This document shows positions 23,534 to 32,910 of a stretch of 64,000 bases of DNA, piece by piece; the stretch's first letter is position 1, and each line of letters begins with the position of its first letter. The stretch spans positions 3,042,772 to 3,106,771 of the forward strand of contig NZ_MTFE01000010.1 in NCBI RefSeq assembly GCF_001953305.1, in the 5' to 3' direction. This DNA is from Cnuella takakiae. Its GTDB lineage: Bacteria > Bacteroidota > Bacteroidia > Chitinophagales > Chitinophagaceae. The notes beneath the pieces are model-generated. The model searched no databases. It worked only from the letters and a program-made list of their open reading frames with translations, and was not told the DNA's origin. Made by a program: the position numbers and the translations under genes.

Positions 23534-25261
23534 ACACGGTTCCTTTTTTAACGATGCCACTGCATGATGCGCCGCCCGGGCGGTAAGTGCCATATAGGTA
23601 AGCGATGGATTTTGCGTGGCGGTAGAGGTCATACAGGCGCCATCGGTAACATATACATTGGGTACCCCGTGCAACTGGTTATTGCCATTGAGCAGGGAGG
23701 TCTTGGGATCACGGCCCATGCGCACCCCGCCCATTTCATGGATGTCCAACCCGGGCGCCTGGCCCGAGTCGGAAGTGGAAATATTAATACAACCAGCTGC
23801 CTCGAGCATGGCCCTTCCCTCCTGCAGGAAATCTGCCATCAGCTTTTTGTCATTGTCATCATAACCCACACTGGTTACCAGCAGGGGCATACCCCATTTA
23901 TCCTTTTCGGTAGTGCTCAAACGCACATGGTTACTTTCCTTGGGAATTGTTTCACCCTGCATCATCATAAACACGCCCCATCCGCCCGGCTCTCCCAATG
24001 CATCTTTATAAGCGCCCCCAATCTCAGGTCCTGAAGTGGTAGCACCCGTACTCCGGTAGGCACTAAAGAAGCTCATATAGCCTCGTAGAAAATCGGTTTC
24101 CTGCTGGTGCACGTTCCTGAAGTTGGGCATCATGGGCTGGGTAGGCCTGCGGCCATAATAATACTGGTCCAATGGACCGTCGATGGTGGCACTGATAGAA
24201 CCCCGGTAGTTGTGAAAGGCGATGAATTTACCCATCAGGCCATTGTCATTTCCCAGACCCTGCGGGAAGCGGCGGGAAGTGGAGTTCAGCAGGATGAGGT
24301 TGGTATTCAGGCAGGCGGCATTGACAAAGATGATGCGGGCAAAATATTCGGTAGCAGCACCCGTATGCGCATTAATCACCCTTACCCCTGTTGCCCGTCC
24401 GCTTTCCTGGTCATATATCAGGGAGTGCACCACGCTGTCTGGCTGCAGGGTCATTTTACCGGTAGCTTTTGCCCAGGGCAGGGTTGCTGCATTGGAACTG
24501 AAATAACCGCCAAATGGACAACCCCGGTAACAAAGGCTCCGTGCCTGGCACCGGCCCCTGCCCTGCTGCAGGTGCACTTCTTTGGGCTGGGTAAGGTGGG
24601 CGCAACGGCCCTGCACCACATGCCTGCCTGTAAAGGCTTTTTCTATTTTCTGCTTCATGCCCTGCTCCACGCAGTTCAGATCCCATGCGGGCAAAAACTC
24701 ACCATCGGGCAGGGTGTCCACACCATCCCTGTTGCCGCTGATGCCGGCAAATTGTTCTACATAGCTATACCAGGGCGCAATGTCCCTGTACCTAATGGGC
24801 CAGTCCACTGCAAAACCATCCCTTGCCGGACCCTCAAAATCGGTAACGCTCCAGCGTTGGGTTTGGCGAGCCCAGGTAAGGCTTTTACCACCTACCTGGT
24901 AACCCCTGATCCAGTCGAACGGCTTTTCCTGTATGTATGGGTGCTCGGTGTCCTTTACAAAAAAGTGGGCAGTGGCTTCGTCTACTGCATAACACTTGGT
25001 GAGGATGGGGTTTTGTTTGTCGAAAGCAGCAGGCATGCGCAGGCGGTGCGGAAACTCCCAGGGATTCAGGGTGGCCGTTGGATAATCTTTCAGGTGCTGC
25101 ACATCGCGGCCCCTTTCCAGCACAAGGGTGCGGAGCCCCTGCCCGCACAACTCTTTGGCGGCCCAGCCACCCGAAATGCCGGAACCGATAACGATGGCAT
25201 CAAAACTGTTTAGTGCTTTGCCCCTGGTGGCAATGGCAATCTGAAGGGAATCTCCGGGCAT
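23501..25261 (-). CDS. GMC family oxidoreductase (FAD)
   Basis: 586 residues from the ATG at 25261. FAD-binding Rossmann motif IVIGSGISGGWAAKELCGQG (about 24-43) with ERG shortly after; substrate-side motifs YQVGGKSLTWARQT and a Cys-rich stretch ARSLCYRGCPFGGY; C-terminal HEMGGVRMG and GACMTSTATQNPSLT, where the His/Asn pair of GMC oxidoreductases is expected. Members oxidise alcohols or sugars, and bacterial ones like this often pair with a gluconate-dehydrogenase subunit 3-like gene, which is not seen here. No signal peptide is evident. Its final codons overlap a repeat element. Confidence 0.9.
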   Translation of the reverse strand: MPGDSLQIAIATRGKALNSFDAIVIGSGISGGWAAKELCGQGLRTLVLERGRDVQHLKDYPTATLNPWEFPHRLRMPAAFDKQNPILTKCYAVDEATAHFFVKDTEHPYIQEKPFDWIRGYQVGGKSLTWARQTQRWSVTDFEGPARDGFAVDWPIRYRDIAPWYSYVEQFAGISGNRDGVDTLPDGEFLPAWDLNCVEQGMKQKIEKAFTGRHVVQGRCAHLTQPKEVHLQQGRGRCQARSLCYRGCPFGGYFSSNAATLPWAKATGKMTLQPDSVVHSLIYDQESGRATGVRVINAHTGAATEYFARIIFVNAACLNTNLILLNSTSRRFPQGLGNDNGLMGKFIAFHNYRGSISATIDGPLDQYYYGRRPTQPMMPNFRNVHQQETDFLRGYMSFFSAYRSTGATTSGPEIGGAYKDALGEPGGWGVFMMMQGETIPKESNHVRLSTTEKDKWGMPLLVTSVGYDDNDKKLMADFLQEGRAMLEAAGCINISTSDSGQAPGLDIHEMGGVRMGRDPKTSLLNGNNQLHGVPNVYVTDGACMTSTATQNPSLTYMALTARAAHHAVASLKKEPCRISDVRFRNS

Positions 25262-25332
25262 GTTCAATCCTTTTGGAAAAGATAAACAGGAAGATTTTAA
25301 AATTCATTTTATTAACCCTGCGCCTGCCCTGG

Positions 25333-26313
25333 TTATATCGCCAGCAAACTGCAGCCCCTGATATCACTGTGATCCAGCCGGCCCAGAACTTCAAAGCCCC
25401 CATCGGGATGCAGGCGGGCCACATCTTCGGTAGCAATGAAGGAACAGGAATGAATATTGGCGAGGTCAATAATATTGAGTGCCCCGGTGGTGGGTTGCTC
25501 AACAGCCTGCCAGATGGCCATGGGATCATCTTCCTCGCGCAACAGTGCCTGCATCCAGGAAGGTGTGTGAAACATACCTTCTTGGGTGGCGTAAGCTTGC
25601 GACAACAGTTCGGTCATGCCGTACTCGGAATGGATACCTTTCAAATGGAATGCTGCCTGCAAGATTTCGTGCACCTCGGCACGGAGCAGTTCTTTTTTCC
25701 GCCCTTTCATGCCCCCGGTTTCCATTATCAAGGTATGTTGCAGTGGCAAGGGGTGGGCTGCGGCAAAATCAAGCAGCGCATAAGTAACACCGATCAAAAT
25801 CGTTCGTTGCCCTTCTGCTTCCAACCGGCGCAAGGTTTGTTCAAGCCCTTCAAAATCGTACAGGTAAAAACCTCCCGAGTGATGGCCGCTTTGTTCAACC
25901 AGTTTCTGCACCATATACACCAAGGAGGAACTGCCCCTTTCCAGGTAGGAAGGCAGGAGACCCAGAATACAGTAGTCCTGAGGGGAGCCATAAAACTGCT
26001 GGAATGCCTTGAAAAAACTGGCTTCGTAAAGGCCTAAGTCTTTTACCAGGTGGCGGCTGTTGCTGGTGCCGGTGGTGCCGCTGCTTTCAAAAATGGTTTG
26101 AGGTTGCCAATTGCCGCTTACCACGGCTTCCTTTTTGAAGAGGTGGATGGGCAGGAAAGGAATTTGCTCCACCGAATGAATCTGGCTGGTATGGCAATTT
26201 AGCGCAGCCAGGTAGCGTTTGTACACAGGGTTGGCCTCGCTTTGGTAGTGAAACACCCGCAAGGCCTTTGCGGTAAAAGACAGGTCATCGGCAAAAATCC
26301 AGTTCCATTCCAT
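25333..26313 (-). CDS. LuxE-like acyl-protein synthetase
   Basis: 326 residues from the ATG at 26313 (MEWNWIFADDLSFT). The adenylate-forming signature IFESSGTTGTSNSRH lies at about 78-92, followed by ILGLLPSYLERGSSSLVYMV and HSEYGMTELLSQAY, which together match the LuxE / acyl-protein synthetase family (ATP-dependent activation of a carboxylic acid and transfer to a protein). No luxA, B, C or D neighbour is present, so a role in bioluminescence is unlikely; it more likely activates an acid for lipid, polyketide or cell-surface chemistry. Divergent from the lipoprotein at 26415, and 71 bases ahead of the GMC gene. Confidence 0.82.
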   Translation of the reverse strand: MEWNWIFADDLSFTAKALRVFHYQSEANPVYKRYLAALNCHTSQIHSVEQIPFLPIHLFKKEAVVSGNWQPQTIFESSGTTGTSNSRHLVKDLGLYEASFFKAFQQFYGSPQDYCILGLLPSYLERGSSSLVYMVQKLVEQSGHHSGGFYLYDFEGLEQTLRRLEAEGQRTILIGVTYALLDFAAAHPLPLQHTLIMETGGMKGRKKELLRAEVHEILQAAFHLKGIHSEYGMTELLSQAYATQEGMFHTPSWMQALLREEDDPMAIWQAVEQPTTGALNIIDLANIHSCSFIATEDVARLHPDGGFEVLGRLDHSDIRGCSLLAI

Positions 26314-26414
26314 CGGTGGCAAAGATCGGGTTTGCAGGTGAAGCCGGAAACAGGCTTTGGTGGCGAAAGCTTCAACCCAAAATAAGATTACATTTGATCA
26401 GCTAATAACGTGTT

Positions 26415-26873
26415 ATGAAGGTTGTATATGGATTGCTGGCCCTGGCTTTGGGCCTGATGGCTTGTAACAAAGATGAATTTCAGACCAAACCGCAGATTAA
26501 AGTATTATCGGCCACACCCGACGTGGTGCCCATTGGACAGGCCCTGACGGTAAGCCTCGAGTTTACCGACAAGGAAGGTGATGTGGATGATTCGGTAACC
26601 GTTATCCGTACCCGCATCAACCAACGCGATTTTACCAAATTGCCTTTTACCATCAAGTATAAAATTCCCCTTTTTCCGGATAAAACAAGGGGCGAAATGG
26701 ATGTAAACATGGCCTGGAGCACGGCGCTTACCCTGCAGAATTCGCCCCTCCGCATACCGGGTACCAACACCAATGAACCCGATACCCTCCGGCTCCAGTT
26801 TTCGGTGAAGGACGCCAAAGGCAACCGCAGCGACACCATTACATTTGATAAAAACGTGATTGTAATCCGTTAG
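26415..26873 (+). CDS. Lipoprotein, function unknown
   Basis: 152 residues. Signal peptide with lipobox (VVYGLLALALGLMAC, Cys about 17), then one Ig-like beta-sandwich domain (IKVLSATPDVVPIGQALTVSLEFTDKEGD, ending DTITFDKNVIVI). The stop is followed after 3 bases by a TTG start of a membrane protein, so the two are probably co-transcribed. Outer-membrane or periplasmic anchoring is expected. Family not recognised beyond the Ig-like fold. Confidence 0.82.
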   Translation: MKVVYGLLALALGLMACNKDEFQTKPQIKVLSATPDVVPIGQALTVSLEFTDKEGDVDDSVTVIRTRINQRDFTKLPFTIKYKIPLFPDKTRGEMDVNMAWSTALTLQNSPLRIPGTNTNEPDTLRLQFSVKDAKGNRSDTITFDKNVIVIR

Positions 26874-26876
26874 GCT

Positions 26877-27749
26877 TTGGCGCAACAGGATGAAAGCACC
26901 ACCAGTTGGGGCAGGCGTGTATTCAATCTTTTTTTGTTTACCAGTTTTTTCCTTGCCATTTGCGCGGTAGCCATGGTTTGGCAAACCTGTTACCTGTTTC
27001 ACCTGCCCATCAACTCTTCTTTGCTGGGTTTTACTTTTTTTGGCACCCTGTGCAGTTATAATTTCCATTGGTATTTTACCCCGGCAGCATTTGGTGGTTC
27101 CAACAAAACTGCCTGGTCGGGGCGCAACAAACCGGTACATGCGACCCTTTTTCTAATAGCGCTTGTTGGAGCCCTGTATTGCACCTGGCTGCTCAGGGCG
27201 CATTGGGGCTGGTTACTGCTCACGGCCTTTGTTACTTTTTTGTATTCGGCGCCCAAAGTGCCGCACAACTGGGCGCTCCACCTCCAAAAAATTGCGGTAG
27301 GCAAAACCATCTTCCTGGCATTTGCCTGGGCACATGTTACGGCCCTGCTCCCGCTCCTGGTCTATAATGCCGACCAGTCAGACAAAGCCGTGTTCTTTGT
27401 CGTCAACCGCTTTTTCCTCATTTACGCCATCTGCATATTATTCGATTACCGCGATCGCGAATCAGACCGAAAGGAAGGCATCAGGAGCCTGCTTACCTGG
27501 CTGGAGCACGAAGGCATCCTGATCCTGTTCTGGACCATCATGGTTGCTTTTGGCCTGTCCGGCATCTTGTTGTACGGGCAGGGTATGCCGCTTGTTTCTG
27601 TTGTGGCACTTTCCATTCCCGGCCTTATTGTTGCCGGGCTCCAACCTTATAGCATGCGGCACAGCGGCGATTACCACTATTATTTTGTGCTGGATGGATT
27701 GATGGCTTTTTCGGTGCCGCTGGTGGCGCTGTTGGATTATGGGCCCTAG
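26877..27749 (+). CDS. UbiA-like integral membrane protein
   Basis: 290 residues with about eight hydrophobic segments. The start is a TTG three bases after the lipoprotein stop; the first Met would cut off a membrane helix. A cytosolic loop reads FDYRDRESDRKEGIRSL (about 190-206), close to the second Asp-rich motif of UbiA prenyltransferases (DxxxDxxxG). The first motif (NDxxDxxxD) is replaced by SYNFHWYF, so catalysis in the classic way is doubtful. Possibly a divergent prenyltransferase or a relative with another role. Paired with the lipoprotein upstream. Confidence 0.62.
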   Translation: MAQQDESTTSWGRRVFNLFLFTSFFLAICAVAMVWQTCYLFHLPINSSLLGFTFFGTLCSYNFHWYFTPAAFGGSNKTAWSGRNKPVHATLFLIALVGALYCTWLLRAHWGWLLLTAFVTFLYSAPKVPHNWALHLQKIAVGKTIFLAFAWAHVTALLPLLVYNADQSDKAVFFVVNRFFLIYAICILFDYRDRESDRKEGIRSLLTWLEHEGILILFWTIMVAFGLSGILLYGQGMPLVSVVALSIPGLIVAGLQPYSMRHSGDYHYYFVLDGLMAFSVPLVALLDYGP

Positions 27750-27830
27750 ACCATGGACTAAGATCAAAAACCTGGTAGTGGTAAAAGACCTTTCCCATTT
27801 ATTTACATTTGAAACCCAAACAACAGCGAT

Positions 27831-28955
27831 ATGGCAAAAGCTAAAAAAGAGACCGGCAATACCAATAATTACGTGCTGAGCGATCCATCTTTTCAATTTC
27901 TTAAAGATTATATCAACAACCCCTCTCCTGTTGGCTTTGAAGCCGCAGGGCAGAAACTTTGGCTTAATTACCTCAAACCCTTTGTTGACGAAACCTTTAC
28001 CGATCCTTATGGAACCGCGGTAGGCATCATCAATCCCGGCACCAACTTCAAAGTAGTGATAGAAGCACATGCCGATGAAATCAGCTGGTTTGTCAACTAC
28101 ATCACCAATGAAGGCCTGATTTACCTGAAGCGCAATGGCGGCGTGGACCATATGATTGCACCGGGACAAAGGGTGTTTATCCATACCCGCAACAATGGCC
28201 TGGTAAAGGCGGTATTTGGCTGGCCTGCCATTCATACGCGCCTCAGCACACCCGATAAGGAGAACAGCCCCAAGGTGGAAAATCTCTGCCTGGACTGTGG
28301 CGCACGCAACCGCCAGGAAGTAGAAGCTTTAGGCATTAAGGTGGGCAATGTGGTAACTTACCAGGATGGCTTTGATGAACTGGCCAACGGTTATTACATC
28401 GGCCGTGCTTTCGACAACCGCATCGGTGGATTTATGATTGCCGAAGTGGCCCGCCTGCTGAAGCAAAACGGAAAAACCCTTCCTTACAGCCTGTATATTG
28501 TTAATGCCGTACAGGAAGAGATCGGGTTGCGTGGCGCCGAAATGATCGCCCGCCGCATCAAGCCCAATGTGGCCATTATTACCGATGTTACCCACGACAC
28601 CTCCACCCCCATGATCAACAAAATGATTGAAGGGGAGACCTTCTGTGGAAAAGGACCATCGCTTTCTTTTGGTCCGGCGGTACACAATAAACTGCTGCAT
28701 TTTGTACAGGATGTGGCTGCTGAAAAAGAGATTCCCGTGCAATTGCGGGCTGTATCGCGCAGCACCGGCACCGATACCGACTCTTTTGCCTATGCCAATG
28801 ACGGTTGTCCTTCTGTGCTTATTTCCATCCCGCTTCGCTATATGCACACCACAGTGGAAATGCTCCACAGAACTGATATTGAACAAACCATCCGCCTGAT
28901 GTATGAAACCCTCCTGCAACTGAGTCCGGATACCAATTTGAGCTATTTTGATTGA
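27831..28955 (+). CDS. M42 family metallopeptidase (aminopeptidase / glutamyl-type)
   Basis: 374 residues, cytosolic, di-zinc or di-cobalt aminopeptidase. Metal ligands: EAHADE (His80, Asp82), GRAFDNRIGG (Asp195), VQEEIGLRGAE (Glu229 catalytic, Glu230 ligand), DVTHDTS (Asp about 251) and a late His in RYMHTTVEML. The order and spacing match FrvX/PepA-type M42 enzymes, which form tetrahedral complexes that trim peptides after the proteasome-like steps. Start at ATG 27831; followed by a terminator within 10 bases. The gene stands alone. Confidence 0.94.
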   Translation: MAKAKKETGNTNNYVLSDPSFQFLKDYINNPSPVGFEAAGQKLWLNYLKPFVDETFTDPYGTAVGIINPGTNFKVVIEAHADEISWFVNYITNEGLIYLKRNGGVDHMIAPGQRVFIHTRNNGLVKAVFGWPAIHTRLSTPDKENSPKVENLCLDCGARNRQEVEALGIKVGNVVTYQDGFDELANGYYIGRAFDNRIGGFMIAEVARLLKQNGKTLPYSLYIVNAVQEEIGLRGAEMIARRIKPNVAIITDVTHDTSTPMINKMIEGETFCGKGPSLSFGPAVHNKLLHFVQDVAAEKEIPVQLRAVSRSTGTDTDSFAYANDGCPSVLISIPLRYMHTTVEMLHRTDIEQTIRLMYETLLQLSPDTNLSYFD

Positions 28956-28962
28956 TACAAAG

Positions 28963-28985
28963 GCCGGGCATCGTCCCGGCTTTTT
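28963..28985 (+). terminator. Rho-independent terminator after the M42 peptidase gene
   Basis: GCCGGG / CCCGGC stem with a 6-nt loop, then TTTTTATT. Confidence 0.88.
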
Positions 28986-29138
28986 ATTACCCCTCCCTCC
29001 TGCAAATTGACACCATGTAAAAACCAGGGTAAAGAAAACTTTGGCGCAGCCTTTTTCATTTGCTTGGCTGTTTACCTTTAAACGGATCAAAGGGCGGCTA
29101 GGCCCTTCCCTTACAGCACCCACCGCAATTACCAATAG

Positions 29139-31706
29139 ATGAACCAGGTTTTGAATACGGAGTTTTCCGGGTTATCGAGCGAAGCAGTATTGCTTTCCAG
29201 GAAAGAGCATGGCAATAATATCCTGGTTTCGGAAAAGAGCAACCCCATCCTGGAAGGCATAAAGGATGTACTCAGCGAACCCATGGTGATTTTGCTGCTG
29301 GTGGCCGCAGCCATCTATTTCATCAGCGGCAGTACAGGCGATGCCATCTTTTTATTATCAGCGGTCCTACTGGTTGCTGCTATTTCCCTCTTCCAGGAAA
29401 ACAGGAGCCGTATGGCCTTGGAGCAATTGAAGGATTTTACCCAGCCCCTGAGTAAAGTAATCCGCAATGGCAGTTATGTGGCTGTCAAAAGCGAGGAACT
29501 GGTGGTAGGCGATTACCTGGTGGTGGAGGAAGGCGCACAGATTCCCGCAGATGCCACCATCATCCAGTCGAATGATTTTTCGGTAAACGAATCCTTGCTA
29601 ACCGGTGAATCATTAACCGTAGCAAAAGACAGGAGCAGTGATCCCCTAATTTATGCCGGCACCCTGGTGTCCGGTGGTAGGGCCATTGCCATTGTACAGG
29701 CTATCGGCATGGAAACAAAGCTGGGTAAAATTGGCAAAAGCCTGGAGCAACTGGAAGCGGAACCCACAGCGCTTGAAAAGCAGATTGCTGCTTTTGTACA
29801 TAAAATGGTGCTTGTTGGAGCGCTTGTTTTTTTAATTGTTTGGGGCATCAATTTTTTCCAGACTTACCAATTGCTGGATAGTTTGCTAAAAGCCCTTACC
29901 CTAGCCATGAGCATTTTGCCCGAAGAAATACCCGTGGCCTTTACCACATTTATGGCACTGGGTGCATGGCGGCTGATGAAAAAAGGGGTGGTGGTGAAAC
30001 AAATGAAAACGGTAGAAACCCTTGGCAGCGCTACCATCATCTGTACCGATAAAACGGGCACCATTACCGAGAACAGCATGCAGGTGGCCAAGCTTTTCAC
30101 CCTGTTGGAACAACGCATTACTCCAGGTGAAACCATACATACAGAAGCGGAAAAGTGCCTGATCCAAACAGCCATGCTGGCCAGCGAACCCATCCCATTC
30201 GATCCCATGGAGTTGGCCATACTGGATGCTTATACTTCAGTATTTGAAAATGGCAAACGCCCTACTTTTAAGATGGTACACGAATACCCTCTTGAAGGCA
30301 GGCCACCCATGATGACCCACGTGATGGCCGACCAGCAGGACCGGCAAATTGTTGCTGCCAAGGGGGCGCCTGAAGCGCTGATGCCCTTGTGCGCACTCAC
30401 CCCTCTGGAGGTTGAACAACTATCAAAAGCCATCGACATCTTTACCGCTGACGGGTTGCGGGTGCTGGCTGTTGCCTCTACCCATTTTGATGGCAAAGCC
30501 TACCCCGAAAAGCAACAGGATTTTTCCTTTCGCCTTTTGGGCATCCTTGCTTTTGCCGACCCGCCCAAGGAAAACATACCCTTGGTATTGCAGCAGTTTT
30601 ACGATGCAGGCATCGATGTAAAGATGATCACCGGCGACAACCCGGCCACCGCCAGATCTATTGCAAAGGCAGTGCAATTGAAGGGATATGAACAGGGGAT
30701 TACAGGTGATGCATTGATGCAACTGGATGATGCGGCCTTGCAGCAGGTGGTGATGCACACCCATGTTTTCAGCCGGATGTTTCCGGAAGCCAAACTCAGG
30801 ATCATCAATGCGCTTAAAGCCAGTAACCAGGTGGTTGCCATGACCGGCGATGGTGTAAACGATGGACCTGCATTGAAAGCTGCCCATATCGGTATTGCCA
30901 TGGGCAAACGGGGGTCGGAGATTGCTAAAGATGCCGCATCCCTGATCCTGCTCACCGATGATTTTTCCAAAATGGTTGCAGCTGTAGCCATGGGCCGAAG
31001 GATCTATACCAACCTGAAAAAGGCCATCCAGTACATCATTTCCATCCATATTCCCATTGTGCTCACGGTATTTCTGCCGCTGGCTTTGGGATGGGTTTAT
31101 CCGAATATTTTCTCACCGGTACACATCATTTTTTTAGAGTTGGTGATGGGTCCTACCTGTTCCATTGTTTACGAAAACGAACCCTTGGAACCCAACCTGA
31201 TGCAACAGCCACCCCGGCCCTATACCACCAATTTCTTCAATATCCGGGAGCTGTCTACCAGCATCCTCCAGGGATTGGTGATCACAGCCGGTTGTTTGTT
31301 GGGCTATCAAATTATGGTACAACAGGGCGCCAGTGAAGCCCTTACCCGCACCCTTACCTTTTCAGTACTGGTGATCGCCAATATTTTTTTAACGCTGGTG
31401 AACCGTTCCTTTTATTATTCTGTATTTACCACCCTTCGTTATCCCAACAAGCTCATTACTTTCGTGATCCTGATCACTGTTTTAATATTGGTCCTGCTGG
31501 TTTTTGTACCCCCGCTTACAGCCTTTTTTGGGTTTGCGCAAATGGATGGCCAGCAATGGGGCCTTGCCCTCCTGATCGGCTTTTGTTCGGTAATCTGGTA
31601 TGAAGGCGTAAAATGGGGCAAGCGTATACGTAAAGCAGGAAATTTGAATCCTAATTTTATGTGGCGCACAAATGCTGCCAACAAAGCAGATGTTGATCTG
31701 TCCTGA
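29139..31706 (+). CDS. P-type cation-transporting ATPase (P2-like)
   Basis: 855 residues, about ten membrane spans. N-terminal cation-ATPase domain; actuator TGES (155-158); phosphorylation site CTDKTGTIT with Asp304; nucleotide domain KGAPEAL; hinge MTGDGVNDGPALKAAHIGIAMG. The overall pattern is that of calcium-type (PacL/SERCA-like) pumps, with the large C-terminal helix bundle and GPTCSIVYENEP. In TM4 the usual PEGLP is PEEIP (SILPEEIPVAF), so the ion may differ. The cation is not decided by sequence alone. Stands alone between terminators. Confidence 0.88.
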   Translation: MNQVLNTEFSGLSSEAVLLSRKEHGNNILVSEKSNPILEGIKDVLSEPMVILLLVAAAIYFISGSTGDAIFLLSAVLLVAAISLFQENRSRMALEQLKDFTQPLSKVIRNGSYVAVKSEELVVGDYLVVEEGAQIPADATIIQSNDFSVNESLLTGESLTVAKDRSSDPLIYAGTLVSGGRAIAIVQAIGMETKLGKIGKSLEQLEAEPTALEKQIAAFVHKMVLVGALVFLIVWGINFFQTYQLLDSLLKALTLAMSILPEEIPVAFTTFMALGAWRLMKKGVVVKQMKTVETLGSATIICTDKTGTITENSMQVAKLFTLLEQRITPGETIHTEAEKCLIQTAMLASEPIPFDPMELAILDAYTSVFENGKRPTFKMVHEYPLEGRPPMMTHVMADQQDRQIVAAKGAPEALMPLCALTPLEVEQLSKAIDIFTADGLRVLAVASTHFDGKAYPEKQQDFSFRLLGILAFADPPKENIPLVLQQFYDAGIDVKMITGDNPATARSIAKAVQLKGYEQGITGDALMQLDDAALQQVVMHTHVFSRMFPEAKLRIINALKASNQVVAMTGDGVNDGPALKAAHIGIAMGKRGSEIAKDAASLILLTDDFSKMVAAVAMGRRIYTNLKKAIQYIISIHIPIVLTVFLPLALGWVYPNIFSPVHIIFLELVMGPTCSIVYENEPLEPNLMQQPPRPYTTNFFNIRELSTSILQGLVITAGCLLGYQIMVQQGASEALTRTLTFSVLVIANIFLTLVNRSFYYSVFTTLRYPNKLITFVILITVLILVLLVFVPPLTAFFGFAQMDGQQWGLALLIGFCSVIWYEGVKWGKRIRKAGNLNPNFMWRTNAANKADVDLS

Positions 31707-31906
31707 TGCCTTGTTTATGATCAAGTAATTTTATACATGCCTGATGCAGTAATCAGGAAACTGAAAAGGGGCAGGCATCATTTTGGTGCGGAATATGGTT
31801 GCCTGATTTACCTGTACAGCCTAAGTGCTGCTTTTTTGTCCATACTACTTGTGGGAAACCGAAACCTTGTTATTTTTCAAAACCTTTTTTAACCATCCTA
31901 CCAGTT

Positions 31907-32839
31907 ATGAACACAGTACCCAGGGTAAGCGTACTCATCCCATCTTACAACCAAAGCAAACTGCTGAAAGAAGCTATTGAAAGTGTGCTGAGCCAAACCT
32001 TTTCCGATTTTGAATTGATCATCAACGACAATGCATCTACAGATGATACCCAAACAATGGTGCAGCAATTCCTGCATGATGCCAGGGTAAGGTATTTCCG
32101 GAACGAGGTCACCATCCCCATGCATGAAAACTGGAACAAGTGTCTGGAACATCCACGGGCAAGTTATATCAAATACCTGTGTTCGGATGATAAGCTCAGG
32201 CCACGGGCCCTTGAATTAATGGTTGCTGCCATGGACGAAAATCCGGATGTAGCCATCGTATCCAGTGGCCGCCAATATTTCGGTGAAAAGGACCGCTTGT
32301 TTATTCTGGACTGGAAGGGCAAGTATGACGGGAAAGAAACCATCCTGAATACCTTAAGGATATCCAATTGGATGGCTTCGCCAAGTACGGTGATGTGCCG
32401 TAAGGAAAACTTTGAACATAATAAGTTCCGCGGCTACAAATGGGTTACCGATTGGGATATGTGGATCAGGCATCTTGGGCTGGGCCATTACTATGGCATT
32501 CCGGAAGTGCTGATGGATGAAAGGGTGCATAGTGGTTCGGCAACCCGGAATTTTTCCATGAACATGATCAAACTGTCGGAAGAATATGAACTTTTCCGCA
32601 ATGTCAGGGATAATGGTTATAGCATCCAGTTCCCCGGCCGTGAAGAAGAACTGGAACAATTAGTAAAGCGTAAGGCTTTAGAATGTTCCCGGTATATGTA
32701 CTCCCGGGTTCCGAGGCTGAAGAAGAAAAAAAACAGGATTGCTTTTTTAAAGATGCTGGCCATTGTACGGAAAGAAAAAGTGCTTGTGAAAAGCCTACAA
32801 GTGCAAGTGGAAAAAAGATTGTTGGGTAAACAGGTTTAG
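31907..32839 (+). CDS. Glycosyltransferase family 2
   Basis: 310 residues from the ATG at 31907 (MNTVPRVSVLIPSYNQ); an earlier in-frame ATG at 31799 adds a non-family stretch. GT-A signatures: SVLIPSYNQSKLLKEAIESV, DFELIINDNASTDDT (nucleotide-binding acids) and IKYLCSDD (DxD-like). The C-terminal half has a cytosolic helix-rich tail. Members transfer sugars to polysaccharide or glycolipid acceptors. No other glycan genes adjoin it, so the substrate is unknown. Convergent with lon through a shared terminator. Confidence 0.88.
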   Translation: MNTVPRVSVLIPSYNQSKLLKEAIESVLSQTFSDFELIINDNASTDDTQTMVQQFLHDARVRYFRNEVTIPMHENWNKCLEHPRASYIKYLCSDDKLRPRALELMVAAMDENPDVAIVSSGRQYFGEKDRLFILDWKGKYDGKETILNTLRISNWMASPSTVMCRKENFEHNKFRGYKWVTDWDMWIRHLGLGHYYGIPEVLMDERVHSGSATRNFSMNMIKLSEEYELFRNVRDNGYSIQFPGREEELEQLVKRKALECSRYMYSRVPRLKKKKNRIAFLKMLAIVRKEKVLVKSLQVQVEKRLLGKQV

Positions 32840-32862
32840 TGAACCAACATACTGATACTAAA

Positions 32863-32894
32863 CAAAAAGGGTAATGCACCAGCATTACCCTTTT
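32863..32894. terminator. Bidirectional terminator between GT2 and lon
   Basis: Perfect 14-bp inverted repeat AAAAAGGGTAATGC / GCATTACCCTTTTT with loop ACCA, giving T-tracts on both strands. Confidence 0.95.
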
Positions 32895-32910
32895 TGTTAT
32901 TCCAAGCAGG

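Noticed and set aside
24107-25213. Open frame of 368 codons on the plus strand across the GMC gene
   Set aside because: Shadow of the GMC oxidoreductase, which carries all family motifs.
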